A DNA stretch of 64,000 nucleotides from Lachnospiraceae bacterium (GTDB lineage Bacteria > Bacillota > Clostridia > Lachnospirales > Lachnospiraceae), in assembly GCA_021202075.1 (NCBI GenBank), contig JAJQDT010000133.1:1-64000 (forward strand), written 5' to 3'. The notes beneath the pieces are model-generated. The model searched no databases. It was not told the origin of the DNA and was given only the letters and a program-made list of their open reading frames with translations. This document shows positions 16,559 to 26,600 of the stretch, piece after piece (position 1 is the first letter of the stretch; every line of letters begins with the position of its first letter). The position numbers were made by a program, and so were the translations under genes.

Positions 16559-17509
16559 TCAGGACCACCCTTCGCGAATCAGGATGTTCTTATCGGAAAG
16601 CCGCCGCTCATAGGCTTCCGGGGATTTACGCCATTCATTTGGCGTGCTTCCCATATATTTCCGGAAATTGCGGTCAAACGTGGACAGGCTGCAAAATCCG
16701 CACCGCTCAGCGATATCCGCGATCGGGGTGTTGCTTTTTCGCAGAAGCTCGCAGGCGGCGTGAATGCGCACCTGGTTGATGTATTCGAGCGGGGAAACCC
16801 CCATGCATTTTACAAAAATGCGGCGAAAATGCGGCTCACTCATATGACAGACTGCGGCCAGATCTTCCACGCGCAGCGAGCGGGAAAAGTGGTCGCCGAC
16901 ATATTCCAGGGACCGGAAGATCTGGGTGGAATCCGGGTTCTGCGGCGCCGGAGGAGCGCTTTCGATGAATGCCCGCTGATGCCGCGAAATCTCAATGAAA
17001 AGTGTCTGCAGCAGTCCGTTTACCGCATCCGCGTACTGCTCTTTGTGCTCCGACATTTCCCGCAGAATGGCCCGAATCAGAATCGAGAGAGAGGAGGATT
17101 CCTCTGCGGTCGTGCAGAATGCGTTCCGGTATATGCGGGTGAGCAGAAACTGTGCCTGACGGCTGTCGTCCGGGTAAAACGAAGACAGGGATTTTTCTGC
17201 GTCGATAAACAGATATTCCCAGTGATTGTTGGTGCGGTCGACGCCGTTTGTCGTATGCGGATAGTTTTTCGGAATCACGGTAATCGTGCCGGGACCGTAT
17301 TCGAGTGTCTCATCCTCCAGCACAATGCTGCCCTTTCCCTCGAAGCAGTAGCCGATCTCCATCAGGTTGTGAAAATGGAGATTGGAGAGCGGACGCCCAT
17401 CGTCGTCGTAGCCGTAGGGGCGCACCCAGACGTCGCCGAACAGCGCAAGCAGAGGTTCACCGTGAGGAATCTCGTAATATCGGAATTCCAGATTTCCTTT
17501 TTTGCGCAT
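16559..17509 (-). CDS. AraC family transcriptional regulator
   Basis: A 316-residue protein. The N-terminal cupin domain (NLHFHNLMEIGYCFEGKG) should bind a sugar; the C-terminal 100 residues hold the two AraC helix-turn-helix units (LRVEDLAAVCHMSEPHFRR and IADIAERCGFCSLSTFDRNF). Start taken at the ATG at 17509, which has GGAAGGAG at a good distance. Neighbouring galactanase, sugar importer and beta-galactosidase genes suggest it senses a galactoside; this is inference from position. Confidence 0.88.
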   Translation of the reverse strand: MRKKGNLEFRYYEIPHGEPLLALFGDVWVRPYGYDDDGRPLSNLHFHNLMEIGYCFEGKGSIVLEDETLEYGPGTITVIPKNYPHTTNGVDRTNNHWEYLFIDAEKSLSSFYPDDSRQAQFLLTRIYRNAFCTTAEESSSLSILIRAILREMSEHKEQYADAVNGLLQTLFIEISRHQRAFIESAPPAPQNPDSTQIFRSLEYVGDHFSRSLRVEDLAAVCHMSEPHFRRIFVKCMGVSPLEYINQVRIHAACELLRKSNTPIADIAERCGFCSLSTFDRNFRKYMGSTPNEWRKSPEAYERRLSDKNILIREGWS

Positions 17510-17741
17510 GACTTGTCTCCTTCCTGTAATCGCAGCCTTTGGCTGTCTCATGATCCGGAATCGCAGGCTGCTTAAAAAGGTATGCTTCCTGAAATTCAGG
17601 AAAGCTGCAGGTGTATGCGAAGCACATTTTTTATAAGCTGTTATCTGGAACGGGGAATTCTTTTTTCTGGCTCTTATCATAACAGAAACAAAAGAAAAAA
17701 TAAACAGAAAATAAAAGTTTTGTATATCTTTTCTGTCGAAA

Positions 17742-17770
17742 TTGCCTTTTCGGGAGAAATTGCGTATAAT
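17742..17770 (+). promoter_or_regulatory. promoter in the divergent AraC spacer
   Basis: TTGCCT, 17-base spacer, TATAAT. It reads towards the membrane protein at 17936 with a leader of about 160 bases. The rest of the 17510-17935 spacer is AT-rich, with no gene seen. Confidence 0.65.
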
Positions 17771-17935
17771 CAGGGGAAATCAGGTGAACTGTGATTTACG
17801 GATGCCGCGGCAGCATGGACCAGATGAAATCCGGAGTGCAGCTGTCAGAACAGATTATGGGCACGGGGGCGGAAGAGAAGTTCCCGGGTTTGTCCGGCTG
17901 AAAGCACTGGCTCGCGGCCAGGAAGGAATGTGACT

Positions 17936-18514
17936 ATGTTTGAAACGGTGATACAGGTTACACGAAAAAGGAAGCTGTTTACAAAAACGCTGCGGATACT
18001 CATGCTTGCGTTCGGGATTTTTTTCATTTTGATGGCGATTATTTTTACGACAGGACTGATGCTTCCGGGAGCATGTATGATTTTGCTGTATTATGTGTAT
18101 GGGCTGCTGAGCCGGAAAGAGTATGAATATCATTTTTCCGGCAGAGAGCTGTCAATTTTTGTGATTTCGGGCGGGCAGATGCGCAGGCAGGCGCAGGAGC
18201 TGGATCTGGACGGCATGGAGGTCGTCGCGCCGAACTGGCACGAGGCGGTGTCGAAATATAAGAAGAAATACGGCAGCGTGAAGCTGAAAAAATATGATTA
18301 TACGTCCTATGACGACGCGATTCCGTACTATACGATGATCATTATGGATGCGCCTCCCGGCCAGGGTGCGGCGGAGCTCGCCGAGGACCGGAGAATCGCA
18401 GGGCGTTCCGGAGGCGCCGGAAAGAGCAAAAAGAAAATCAAGCTTTTGCTGGATTTGGATGAAGAAACCCTGCGGAATCTGAAGCATATCTATCCGGACC
18501 GGGTGTACATTTGA
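17936..18514 (+). CDS. membrane protein of unknown function
   Basis: A 192-residue protein. After a basic N-terminus come two close transmembrane segments (about residues 20-60) with almost no loop, then a cytoplasmic domain with beta-rich sequence (EYEYHFSGRELSIFVISGG) and a Gly/Lys-rich linker before a C-terminal LLLDLDEETLRNLKHIYPDRV. The arrangement is like YcxB/PH-domain-type bacterial membrane proteins, but the match is weak. AAGGA precedes the ATG. Confidence 0.65.
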   Translation: MFETVIQVTRKRKLFTKTLRILMLAFGIFFILMAIIFTTGLMLPGACMILLYYVYGLLSRKEYEYHFSGRELSIFVISGGQMRRQAQELDLDGMEVVAPNWHEAVSKYKKKYGSVKLKKYDYTSYDDAIPYYTMIIMDAPPGQGAAELAEDRRIAGRSGGAGKSKKKIKLLLDLDEETLRNLKHIYPDRVYI

Positions 18515-18519
18515 GAATA

Positions 18520-18563
18520 CGGGCTGCGTCGAGGCTTTTATGGTATGCGATTCGCGTGTCAGG
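18520..18563 (-). repeat. repeat family D, partial copy
   Basis: CGGGCTGCGTCGAGGCTTTT and the following bases are the reverse complement of 45648-45692 with few differences by eye. It lies directly behind the membrane-protein stop codon. Confidence 0.65.
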
Positions 18564-18931
18564 CGATGCTGGATCATAAGTGATTTCTGTACAGGTCCTG
18601 AATATGAGAACGAATATTATATGGGGGATATCCCACGCTTTGCAGGGGATATTCCCCGTAACCTGCGAAGAGACGAACAACTGCAGGGATACCATATACC
18701 GGGGACAGAGGATACCGCAGCGTTCCCGTTGATGCGGCCTGATTCATCAGGTGGTAAATCACGCCAGATTGTTACAGGAAAATAATCGAAATTGCGCAAT
18801 CTATGGTTGAAAATGAGCACAATATAGAGCGGCGTAGTAGTATAATCTGTATAGCAAATGCGGAAAAAACAAAAAAAAATATACAAATTAACCAGAAATT
18901 TGCTTTTCCGCATAGAATAGGAGGCTATATA
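18564..18931. other. intergenic region before the sugar importer
   Basis: No gene seen. It contains GC-rich hairpins near 18620-18670 (GGGGATATCCC; GCAGGGGATATTCCCC), the palindrome ATTGCGCAAT at 18791-18800, and a TATAAT at 18841-18846 without a good -35 box, compatible with activator-dependent transcription of the importer. AGGAGG at 18919-18926 serves the next gene. Confidence 0.4.
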
Positions 18932-20242
18932 ATGAACAGAAAATTACTAGCAGTTTTACTCTCAGGCGCAATGGTTTGCTCCCTGGGCGCTTCTTTGACA
19001 GTAAGCGCGGACGAAAGTGACAGCCATACACTTACTGTGTATGCATGGGACGCTTCTTTCAACATCCCGGCACTTGAGGCGGCGGCTCTGGATTATCAGA
19101 CCAATGTGGATCCGGACTTTGTACTGGACATCGTAGAGCAGTCCGGTTCATCCGACATTGAGACTTTGATCACGAACGTTGCTTCCGCTGGCGAGAGCGC
19201 ATATGATCAGCTCCCGGATATCGTTCTTTTCCAGGATCATTATTTTGAGCAGTACCTGAGCAACTACCCGGATGTATGGCAGAACGTAGACGACGCTGAC
19301 ATCGTATGGGACAATTTCGCAGAGGAAAAGCTTTCCTTCTCCACGATTGACGGCGTTCATTACGGCGTACCGGTAGACGGCGGCACCTGCATCGCGGCTT
19401 ACAGAGTGGATCTTCTGGAAGAAGCGGGCTACACGATTGACGACCTGACCGGTATCACATGGTCTGAGTTCATCGAGATCGGCGAAGCGGTTTACAACGC
19501 GACCGGCAAGTATCTCCTTTGCTTCAACTCCGACGGCAATGACCTGATCTACATCATGCTTCAGGAAGAGGGCGTTTCCCAGTTCCAGGACGGCGAGCCG
19601 TACATCGCTGAGAATGAGACTCTCGTTGAAGTAGTGAATTTGATCGTAGAGATGGTACAGCGCAATGTCCTGAGCCTTTCCAACAGCTGGGATGATTACA
19701 CCAATACCCAGATCCAGGGCGATCAGGTCGCGGGCGTGATCAACGGAAACTGGATCATCCCGACCATTCAGAACGTTACGGACAACGAAGGACTGTGGGA
19801 GATCACCTCTCTTCCGAGTCTCACCGGCGAGGAAGGCTATGCTTCCAACGGCGGTTCCTCCCTGTACATCACGGCAAATTGCGCGGATGTTGACCTCGCG
19901 AAGGACTTCCTTGCATACACCTTCGGCGGCGGCTCCTATGAGGAGACCGGCACATCCATCACCTATGACAACGCTCTGACCGACGGCGGCGTGGTTACTA
20001 CATACGCTCCGGCAGGCGAATCGGATGTTTATTCACAGGGTGTTGCTTACTGGAATGATACGGCTATCTATCAGCAGATCGCAGCGATGACCTCTGAGGT
20101 TATCCCGGTGGAGCAGAGCGCTTATCATTACACCGCACGTGAGTATCTTGGTGCAGCGATCATCAATATCCTCAATGGTTCTGATACCGAGAGCGAGCTT
20201 GCGAGCGCAGAAGAGCAGATCCGCTTCGCGATGGGACTGTAA
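18932..20242 (+). CDS. sugar ABC transporter substrate-binding protein
   Basis: A 436-residue extracellular-solute-binding protein, family 1. A Sec signal peptide (residues 1-25, ending VSA-DE) is present; the Cys in GAMVC is not in a good lipobox, so lipid attachment is uncertain. The mature part (LTVYAWDASF, then LPDIVLFQDHYFEQYL, YGVPVDGGTCIAAYRVDLL) is typical of oligosaccharide binders. Ligand unknown, but nearby galactanase, beta-galactosidase and galT suggest galacto-oligosaccharides. The two permeases follow; no ATPase gene is present, so a shared MsmK-type ATPase is expected. Confidence 0.9.
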   Translation: MNRKLLAVLLSGAMVCSLGASLTVSADESDSHTLTVYAWDASFNIPALEAAALDYQTNVDPDFVLDIVEQSGSSDIETLITNVASAGESAYDQLPDIVLFQDHYFEQYLSNYPDVWQNVDDADIVWDNFAEEKLSFSTIDGVHYGVPVDGGTCIAAYRVDLLEEAGYTIDDLTGITWSEFIEIGEAVYNATGKYLLCFNSDGNDLIYIMLQEEGVSQFQDGEPYIAENETLVEVVNLIVEMVQRNVLSLSNSWDDYTNTQIQGDQVAGVINGNWIIPTIQNVTDNEGLWEITSLPSLTGEEGYASNGGSSLYITANCADVDLAKDFLAYTFGGGSYEETGTSITYDNALTDGGVVTTYAPAGESDVYSQGVAYWNDTAIYQQIAAMTSEVIPVEQSAYHYTAREYLGAAIINILNGSDTESELASAEEQIRFAMGL

Positions 20243-20385
20243 TCCGTTTCGGATCCTGATGCGGCGATGTGCTTTCAGCGGAACGCCGCTCCTGCGCTAT
20301 GTATCGTAACGACGTGTACATACATTATGCATAAGCTGCTATGATACATGATACGGTCTGCGAAAGAGAACGAGAGGAGGCAGTA

Positions 20386-20452
20386 CCCCCTCGCTGTGCA
20401 TCGGCGGCAGATCGCGTCGGTCATGAGGAGAACGCTTCGCGTTGGAACGGCG
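20386..20452 (+). repeat. palindromic repeat family B, copy 1
   Basis: Begins CCCCCTCGC and contains a hairpin with AACGC TTC GCGTT at its tip. The same unit, nearly identical, is at 31512-31579, and inside the beta-galactosidase gene at 24155-24221. Here it sits in the spacer between the binding protein and the first permease; this copy is the most diverged of the three. Confidence 0.85.
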
Positions 20453-20507
20453 CTGGCGCATGATCTTTCGGGAATACAGTATCAGAAATATGGTTTCAGA
20501 AATGATA

Positions 20508-20534
20508 CGGGGAAACGGTTCTTCCGTTTCCCCG
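20508..20534 (+). terminator. hairpin between binding-protein and permease genes
   Basis: CGGGGAAACGG pairs with CCGTTTCCCCG around a TTCTT loop, followed by a weak T-rich stretch (GATTCTTGGTTTTT). Such a structure can stabilise the upstream message or partly terminate, giving more binding protein than permease. Confidence 0.6.
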
Positions 20535-20638
20535 ATTCTTGGTTTTTACTGGTTTGTTTTTGCAGACAGGCAAAATCATTTGGGTGATTTCCAGCGCGCC
20601 TGCCGGTGCGGCCTGTGACAAAAGGAGGGAAACTTGCT

Positions 20639-21538
20639 TTGAAAAAAAAGAAGAGATTTGGCCTGCTGACAAAGCAGTCCATTGCCGGATGGATCTGGCT
20701 GACCCCGGCGACCGTTTTGATTGCGATCATGAGCTTTTATCCCATGGTTCAGGCGTTCATCACATCCCTGAAGACAGGGTCGAGCGCCAATATGTCGTGG
20801 GCTGAGCCGATTCTTTATAACTACACGCGCATGTTTAAGGATCAGACGTTCATGCGCTCTGTGGGGAATACTTTCTTCTATCTGATCATTCAGGTGCCGA
20901 TCATGCTGATCCTGGCCATGCTGCTCGCTCAGCTGCTGAACAACAAAGACCTGAAATTCAGAGGCATTTTCCGTACCTGCGTATTCCTTCCGTGCGCGAT
21001 GTCACTGGTTTCCTATTCCGTTATCTTTAAGTCCCTGTTCGCGACAGAAGGACTGATCAATACCGTTCTTGTGAATCTTCATATTCTGGAGACCGGCTAC
21101 AATTTCCTGGGAAATTCCGGCAGCGCGAAGATCATTATCATTGTAGCGCTGATCTGGAGATGGACCGGCTACAACATGGTATTTTTCCTCGCCGGCCTGC
21201 AGACGATTGAATATTCGGTCTACGAGGCGGCAAAGATTGACGGCGCGAGCTCCTGGAAAACGTTCTGGGGCATCACCGTGCCGCTTTTGAGGCCGACCAT
21301 TGTCATGACGGCGATCATGTCGATCAACGGTACGCTGCAGCTGTTCGACGAGTCGGTCAACCTGACGAACGGCGGTCCGGCATTCAGTACGATTACCATG
21401 TCGCATTACATTTATAACAACGCGTTTGGTACCGGTGTGGCGAACTTCGGCTATGCTTCGGCAATGTCGTTCTTCATATTTATCCTCGTGGCAATCCTGT
21501 CCATGATCCAGATGAAAGTAGGTGATACACGTGACTAA
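20639..21538 (+). CDS. sugar ABC transporter permease (MalF type)
   Basis: About 299 residues with six predicted membrane spans and the permease EAA motif (EAAKIDGASSWKTFWGITVP). The start is taken as TTG at 20639 because AAAGGAGGG lies 9 bases upstream and the lysine-rich N-terminus follows; a GTG at 20606 is the alternative. It overlaps the next permease by 8 bases. Confidence 0.88.
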   Translation: MKKKKRFGLLTKQSIAGWIWLTPATVLIAIMSFYPMVQAFITSLKTGSSANMSWAEPILYNYTRMFKDQTFMRSVGNTFFYLIIQVPIMLILAMLLAQLLNNKDLKFRGIFRTCVFLPCAMSLVSYSVIFKSLFATEGLINTVLVNLHILETGYNFLGNSGSAKIIIIVALIWRWTGYNMVFFLAGLQTIEYSVYEAAKIDGASSWKTFWGITVPLLRPTIVMTAIMSINGTLQLFDESVNLTNGGPAFSTITMSHYIYNNAFGTGVANFGYASAMSFFIFILVAILSMIQMKVGDTRD

Positions 21539-22358
21539 AAAGAATAAATCCGCAGTTCAGCGCAGGCTGATCCCGACCTATATATTTTTAACGATTGTTG
21601 CATTTATCTCCGTGTTTCCGTTTTACTGGATGATTTCGGCGGCTACGAATACCTCTCTCGATGTTGCCCGCGGACGGATTATCCCCGGCACCTATTTTAT
21701 CCAGAACTTTACGAATCTGGTCACACAGCAGAATCTGTGGGGCGCGATGTGGAATTCTCTGTTTTACACGGTTGTACAGACGGTGCTGGCTCTGTTTATC
21801 TGCTCGCTGGCAGGCTTTGGCTTTGAGCTTTATCACACCAAGGGCAAGGATATTTTGTTCTCCATTCTGCTGCTGGCCATGATGGTTCCGAGTGTGGCGA
21901 CCATGATCCCGCTGTTCAAGATGATGGCGTCCGCCGGATTCCTGAATTCCGTATGGGGCTTTATCCTTCCGTCAATCTCGACGCCGTTCCTTGTCATGTT
22001 TTTCCGGCAGAATTCCAGAAACTTTCCGCCGGAGACGATGGAGGCGGCCCGTATGGACGGCCTGAGCGAGATTGGTATTTATTTCCGCATGTATATGCCG
22101 ATGATGAAGTCTACATATGCCGCCGCGGGCGTTATCACCTTCATGAATACGTGGAACTCCTATTTGTGGCCGAAGGTTGTGCTGACTTCGACAGATGCGC
22201 AGACGATGCCGATGCTGATCGCGAACCTTTCAAGCGGGTACCTGATTGACTATGGCGTGCTGATGATGGCCGTATTGTTCTGCTCGCTGCCGACGATGAT
22301 CGTATTCTTCGTACTGCAGAAGCAGTTTACGGAAGGTATGACCGGTGCGGTGAAGTAA
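21531..22358 (+). CDS. sugar ABC transporter permease (MalG type)
   Basis: About 275 residues, starting with GTG inside the end of the preceding permease gene. Six membrane spans and the EAA motif (EAARMDGLSEIGIYFRMYMP). Pairs with the first permease to form the membrane pore of a CUT1 importer. Followed by a repeat-rich region and a terminator. Confidence 0.88.
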   Translation: MTKKNKSAVQRRLIPTYIFLTIVAFISVFPFYWMISAATNTSLDVARGRIIPGTYFIQNFTNLVTQQNLWGAMWNSLFYTVVQTVLALFICSLAGFGFELYHTKGKDILFSILLLAMMVPSVATMIPLFKMMASAGFLNSVWGFILPSISTPFLVMFFRQNSRNFPPETMEAARMDGLSEIGIYFRMYMPMMKSTYAAAGVITFMNTWNSYLWPKVVLTSTDAQTMPMLIANLSSGYLIDYGVLMMAVLFCSLPTMIVFFVLQKQFTEGMTGAVK

Positions 22359-22420
22359 GGCGGATAAGACTGCTAAGACCAATAAGACCAATAAGACCGA
22401 TAAGGCCGTTATGATCGTTA
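22359..22420 (+). repeat. short tandem repeats (ATAAGACCA type)
   Basis: At least five imperfect copies of a 9-10-base unit (AATAAGACCA/G) directly behind the permease stop codon, continuing in degenerate form near 22516-22535. Confidence 0.7.
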
Positions 22421-22516
22421 GGAACTCAAAAATAACTTGTGCGAAACGATGCAGCATACCATATTGTTTAACGCGTTTTTAAGCAAATCCTGCACAAGTT
22501 AATTCATAACAGTTCC
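22421..22516 (+). repeat. 96-base inverted-repeat element
   Basis: The ends GGAACT...ATAACTTGTGC and GCACAAGTTAAT...AGTTCC are inverted copies separated by about 50 bases. It interrupts the tandem-repeat tract, so it may be an inserted palindromic element. No protein is encoded. Confidence 0.65.
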
Positions 22517-22537
22517 TTAAGATCGTTAAGACCGTCA

Positions 22538-22575
22538 GGCGGCACAGGATGCACAGGTTATTTCGTAATCGTTCC
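22538..22575 (-). repeat. repeat family D, end fragment
   Basis: GATGCACAGGTTATTTCGT matches the reverse complement of the start of the copy at 45617-45692. Confidence 0.65.
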
Positions 22576-22604
22576 TTATACGGGTAATCATGATAAGTAT
22601 GAAT

Positions 22605-22660
22605 GGAAAAGCCGGAAAAAAGCAGCTGAAATCATTTGCAGCGTTTCCGGCTTTTCTTCT
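22605..22660 (+). terminator. intrinsic terminator of the sugar importer
   Basis: GAAAAGCCGGAAA pairs with TTTCCGGCTTTTC across a loop containing a smaller GCAGC/TTTGCAGC structure; a T-rich run follows. The remaining bases to 22849 hold no evident gene. Confidence 0.8.
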
Positions 22661-22849
22661 TGACGAAGGGAAATGCGCTCTGTAAAATATAGGATGAGTT
22701 TTTGGAATCTGCAATTGCGTTTTTATGGTCTGTGCTTCACACGTTATCCGGCACAATCTGGGCATGTTATTTTGCGACAGTTCCTAAGCTGTTTCGCGAC
22801 AGATACTAAGCAGCAGAGATATGAAGCATTGACGCGAGGTGGCATTGAT

Positions 22850-23164
22850 ATGGAGGGAAAAAACAGGACAAAAGGCTTTCATGTCCCGAAAAGGGTGCTA
22901 AGAGACCTGACCGGATATGCCAAAATCCACAGCATAGAAAAGGTGATTTTATTTGGTTCCAGAGCGCGGGGAAACCATACGGATCGAAGTGATATTGATA
23001 TTGCTTTAAAGGGCGGAGACTTTGATGCGTTTGAACGGGATATAAAAGAAAAGACACATTCCCTTTTGATGTTTGATGTGGTTGACTTAAACAAACATAT
23101 TTCTGATGATCTCATGGCGGAAATTGCGAGAGATGGAGTTGTCATTTATGAAAAAAATCGATAA
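22850..23164 (+). CDS. mntA: MntA-like minimal nucleotidyltransferase (antitoxin)
   Basis: A 104-residue protein with the nucleotidyltransferase signature GSRARG followed by SDIDIAL. In MntA-HepT systems the MNT protein AMPylates a tyrosine of the HEPN toxin and thereby neutralises it. The ATG at 22850 has GAGGT upstream. The HEPN gene begins inside its last codons (17-base overlap), as expected for a coupled pair. Confidence 0.88.
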   Translation: MEGKNRTKGFHVPKRVLRDLTGYAKIHSIEKVILFGSRARGNHTDRSDIDIALKGGDFDAFERDIKEKTHSLLMFDVVDLNKHISDDLMAEIARDGVVIYEKNR

Positions 23165-23555
23165 TTATTCAAATTGTCTGCGGGTTCTGAAAAACGCGGA
23201 TTTTGAAATGGCTGCAAATGATGAAATCTATAGAATGGGCATTATAGGCCAGTTTAATCTGACATTTGATCTTGCGTGGAAAGCGCTTCAGGCTGTTCTG
23301 CGGGCGCATGGGATCGGGGAAGCACAGACTGGTTCACCGAGAGAAATTCTGCAGATCGGGTATAAGGCCGGGTTTGTAGATGACGCGGAAGTCTGGATGC
23401 TTATGTTGAAAAAACGAAATAGCAACGTTCATAAATATGACGAAGAGGCGGCTGACGAATTAATGATTTTTGTCCGTGACAGTTTTATTCCTGCTTTTAC
23501 CAGGCTGGAGGAGACATTGGAGGTCAAGCTGAAAGAGGCGGAAGAAGAATTGTGA
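23148..23555 (+). CDS. hepT: HEPN-domain toxin of the HI0074/HepT type
   Basis: A 135-residue helical protein of the nucleotidyltransferase-substrate-binding (HI0074) family. It contains RNSNVHKY, an exact RX4HXY motif, the ribonuclease site of HepT toxins whose Tyr is the target of AMPylation. Coupled to mntA. The pair lies between the sugar importer and beta-galactosidase and appears intact. Confidence 0.88.
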   Translation: MKKIDNYSNCLRVLKNADFEMAANDEIYRMGIIGQFNLTFDLAWKALQAVLRAHGIGEAQTGSPREILQIGYKAGFVDDAEVWMLMLKKRNSNVHKYDEEAADELMIFVRDSFIPAFTRLEETLEVKLKEAEEEL

Positions 23556-23689
23556 AAGGCCGTTTTGACAACTTGTAAATACTGGAATCGTCGATATAAA
23601 TCAGAGAAGACTGGCAGCTCATATGAAATTCCATAAGCCGCATTATGCGCATATATTTACGATGCGGTCTGTCAGAGGGAGGAGACAAA

Positions 23690-26600
23690 ATGGCAGAGTT
23701 TGATTACAATAAGGTGAAGGATCCCCGCTTTTTCAGCGAGAATCGCCTGGAGGCGCATTCCGACCATGTTTTTTATGCTTCGCATCAGGAAGCAGATACC
23801 GGAAGAAACAGTCTGGTGTGCTCTTTGAATGGATTCTGGAAGTTTTCTTACGCGAGAAATTATAAAAACACGATAAAGGATTTCTGGAAGGCGACGGATG
23901 ATTCGGCGGATGGTTCGGCAGTTGCGCCGATGGCGGCGGATGGTTCGGCGGACGCGCCAAAGGCGACGGGGGATTTGGCAGCGCCCGGAATCCGGGGGCA
24001 GGAAGGTGACAAATCCGCCGCAGGAAATGCGGCATCGTGTGATTGCAGAAGCTGGGAGGAGATTCGCGTACCGGCGCATATCCAGATGGAAGGGTATGAT
24101 GCGTGCCAGTACGTGAACACGCAGTATCCGTGGGACGGGCGGGAGGAGGTAGTGCCCCCTCGCTTCGCATCGGCGGCAGAACGCGCCGGTCATGAGAAGA
24201 ACGCTCCGCGTTGGACCGGCGGAATTCCGGAGGACTTTAATCCGGTGGGGAGCTATGTGAAGTATTTTATGCTTCCTGCCGATATGGCGGGGAAGCGCGT
24301 GTTTGTCTCCTTCCAGGGAGCGGAGAGCGGGTTGGCCGTCTGGCTGAATGGCCATTACCTCGGCTACAGTGAGGACAGCTTTACACCGTCGGAGTTTGAA
24401 CTGACGGAATATATAAATGAAAATGGGGAAAATAAGCTGGCTGCGCAGGTGTTTAAATGGACGTCGGGCAGCTGGTGCGAGGATCAGGACTTTTTCCGGT
24501 TCTTCGGCATTTACCGGGATGTTTATCTGTATGCGGTTCCGAAGGTGCACGCGCAGGATATCTGTGTGCGTACGGATTTGGATGATGAGTACAGAGACGC
24601 GGATCTGAGGGTTCGCCTGAAGGTCTGGGGCAGCGGAGGTGTGCGGCTGAGCCTGAAGGACGGGGATGAGACAATTGCATCGGCGGGCGGAGCGGCTGTC
24701 GATGCGGCGACAGGTACAGATGCAGAAAGGACATCTGCCGGTGCGTGGGCAGATACCGCATCGGGTAATCCTGCAGCGGACGGTTTGACGGCGGATCCGG
24801 CAGCAGACACTGCAGGGGGTAATCCTGCAGCGGATGGTTTGGCGGCAGGTACAGCCGCAGGCGCTACGGTTGCCGGTTCGGGAATTGGCGCGGAGACCAG
24901 GATGGAGCTGACCATGCACGTGGCAGCCCCGAAGCTGTGGAGTGCGGAGCATCCGAACCTTTATACACTCTGGATTGAGATGCTGGACGAGGCAGGTGCG
25001 GTTGTGGAGGTGATCCGCCAGATGGTCGGCTTCCGCTGCTTTGAGATGAAGGACGGGATGATGCACCTGAACGGAAAGCGGATTGTCTTTAAGGGTGTGA
25101 ACCGCCATGATTTCAGCTCGAAGAACGGGCGGGCGGTGACGGCTGAGGAGACGGAGCAGGATATCATCACGATGAAGCGGAACAATATCAACGCGATCCG
25201 CACCAGCCATTATCCGAACCATTCGTTTTTATATGATCTGTGCGACCGGTATGGACTTTACATGATTGATGAAACCAATCTGGAATCCCACGGGACCTGG
25301 TGCGCGTATTTACAGGGTACGGTCGGTCTGGATTATGTGGTTCCGGGCGACCACGAGGAGTGGCTTGGCGCGATGCTGGAACGCTCGAATTCGATGCTGC
25401 AGCGCGATAAAAATCATCCATCCATCCTGATCTGGTCCTGCGGCAATGAGTCGTTTGGCGGCAGGGTTATCTATGAGATGTCGCAGCTGTTCCGCCGGCT
25501 GGATCCGACGCGGCTGGTTCATTACGAGGGGGTTTTTAATGACCGCCGTTATAATGATACGAGCGACATGGAAAGCCAGATGTATACGCCTGCGGAGAAC
25601 ATACGCGAATTTCTGAAAAATGACCGCAGCAAGCCGTTTATCTGCTGTGAATATATGCATGCGATGGGAAATTCCTGCGGCGGGATGCAGAAATATACTG
25701 ATATGACGGAGGATGAGCCGCTTTACCAGGGCGGATTTATCTGGGATTATATTGACCAGTCTATCACGAAAAAGGACCGGTATGGGCAGCCGTTCGAGGC
25801 TTATGGCGGCGATTTTGACGACCGGCCGAGCGACTATAATTTCAGCGGGAACGGCATTGCCTATGGAGGCGACCGGGGCGAATCTCCCAAGATGCAGACG
25901 GTGAAATTCCATTATCAGAATATTCGCGTTTTCCCGTCTGAAACGCAGGTGCGGGTGAAGAACCTCAGCCTGTTTACGGATACGGCGGAGTATGAGTGCG
26001 TGGTGCAGCTTCAAAAGGACGGACAGATGATCAGAGAAAACCGCATGGAGGCTTCCGTGCCGCCGCTCTCGGAGAAGACCTTTGATCTGCCGGAGGAGCT
26101 GCTGCGCAAGACCGGTTATTTTTCCGGTTCTTCGCCTTCGCATGCAGCATGCACGTCTGCAGACGGCTCTGTTGTAGCATGTGGAAACGGTCAGACGCCT
26201 TTTGACGGCTCCGTTGCGGAATGTGGAAACGGCCAGGCGTTTTTTGATGGTTTCACAGAGGGAAGCAGTAATAGAGGTGCGCTTTCCTGCGAATATACCA
26301 TCACGGTGTCCTTCCGCCTGAGAGAGGACACACGGTGGGCAAAACGAGGCCATGAGGTGGCATTTGGTCAGTATGTGTACGGACATTGTGAATACGCAAG
26401 GCTGGGGAGGCCCGCATATGCGGCGTCCATGTCAGACTGCTGCCGGATTTCGGATCATACCATCCGGCTGGCAGCGCGTGTGCCGGGAGCAGATGCGGCT
26501 CTTCGGCCGATATCTGCGAGGGAGCAGGAAATGTCCGCACTGTCTCGAACAGTGACGGATACACCGGAGCCATCTGCGCCATTCCAACCGTCGAAGAATG

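Noticed and set aside
22359-22420. Possible CRISPR-like repeats behind the permease
   Set aside because: Units are only 9-10 bases, directly adjacent and without spacers; no cas genes are present.
23672-25222. 516-codon open frame antisense to lacZ
   Set aside because: A shadow of a GC-rich coding gene; no ribosome-binding site, no family resemblance, and Arg/His/Pro-rich composition typical of antisense frames.
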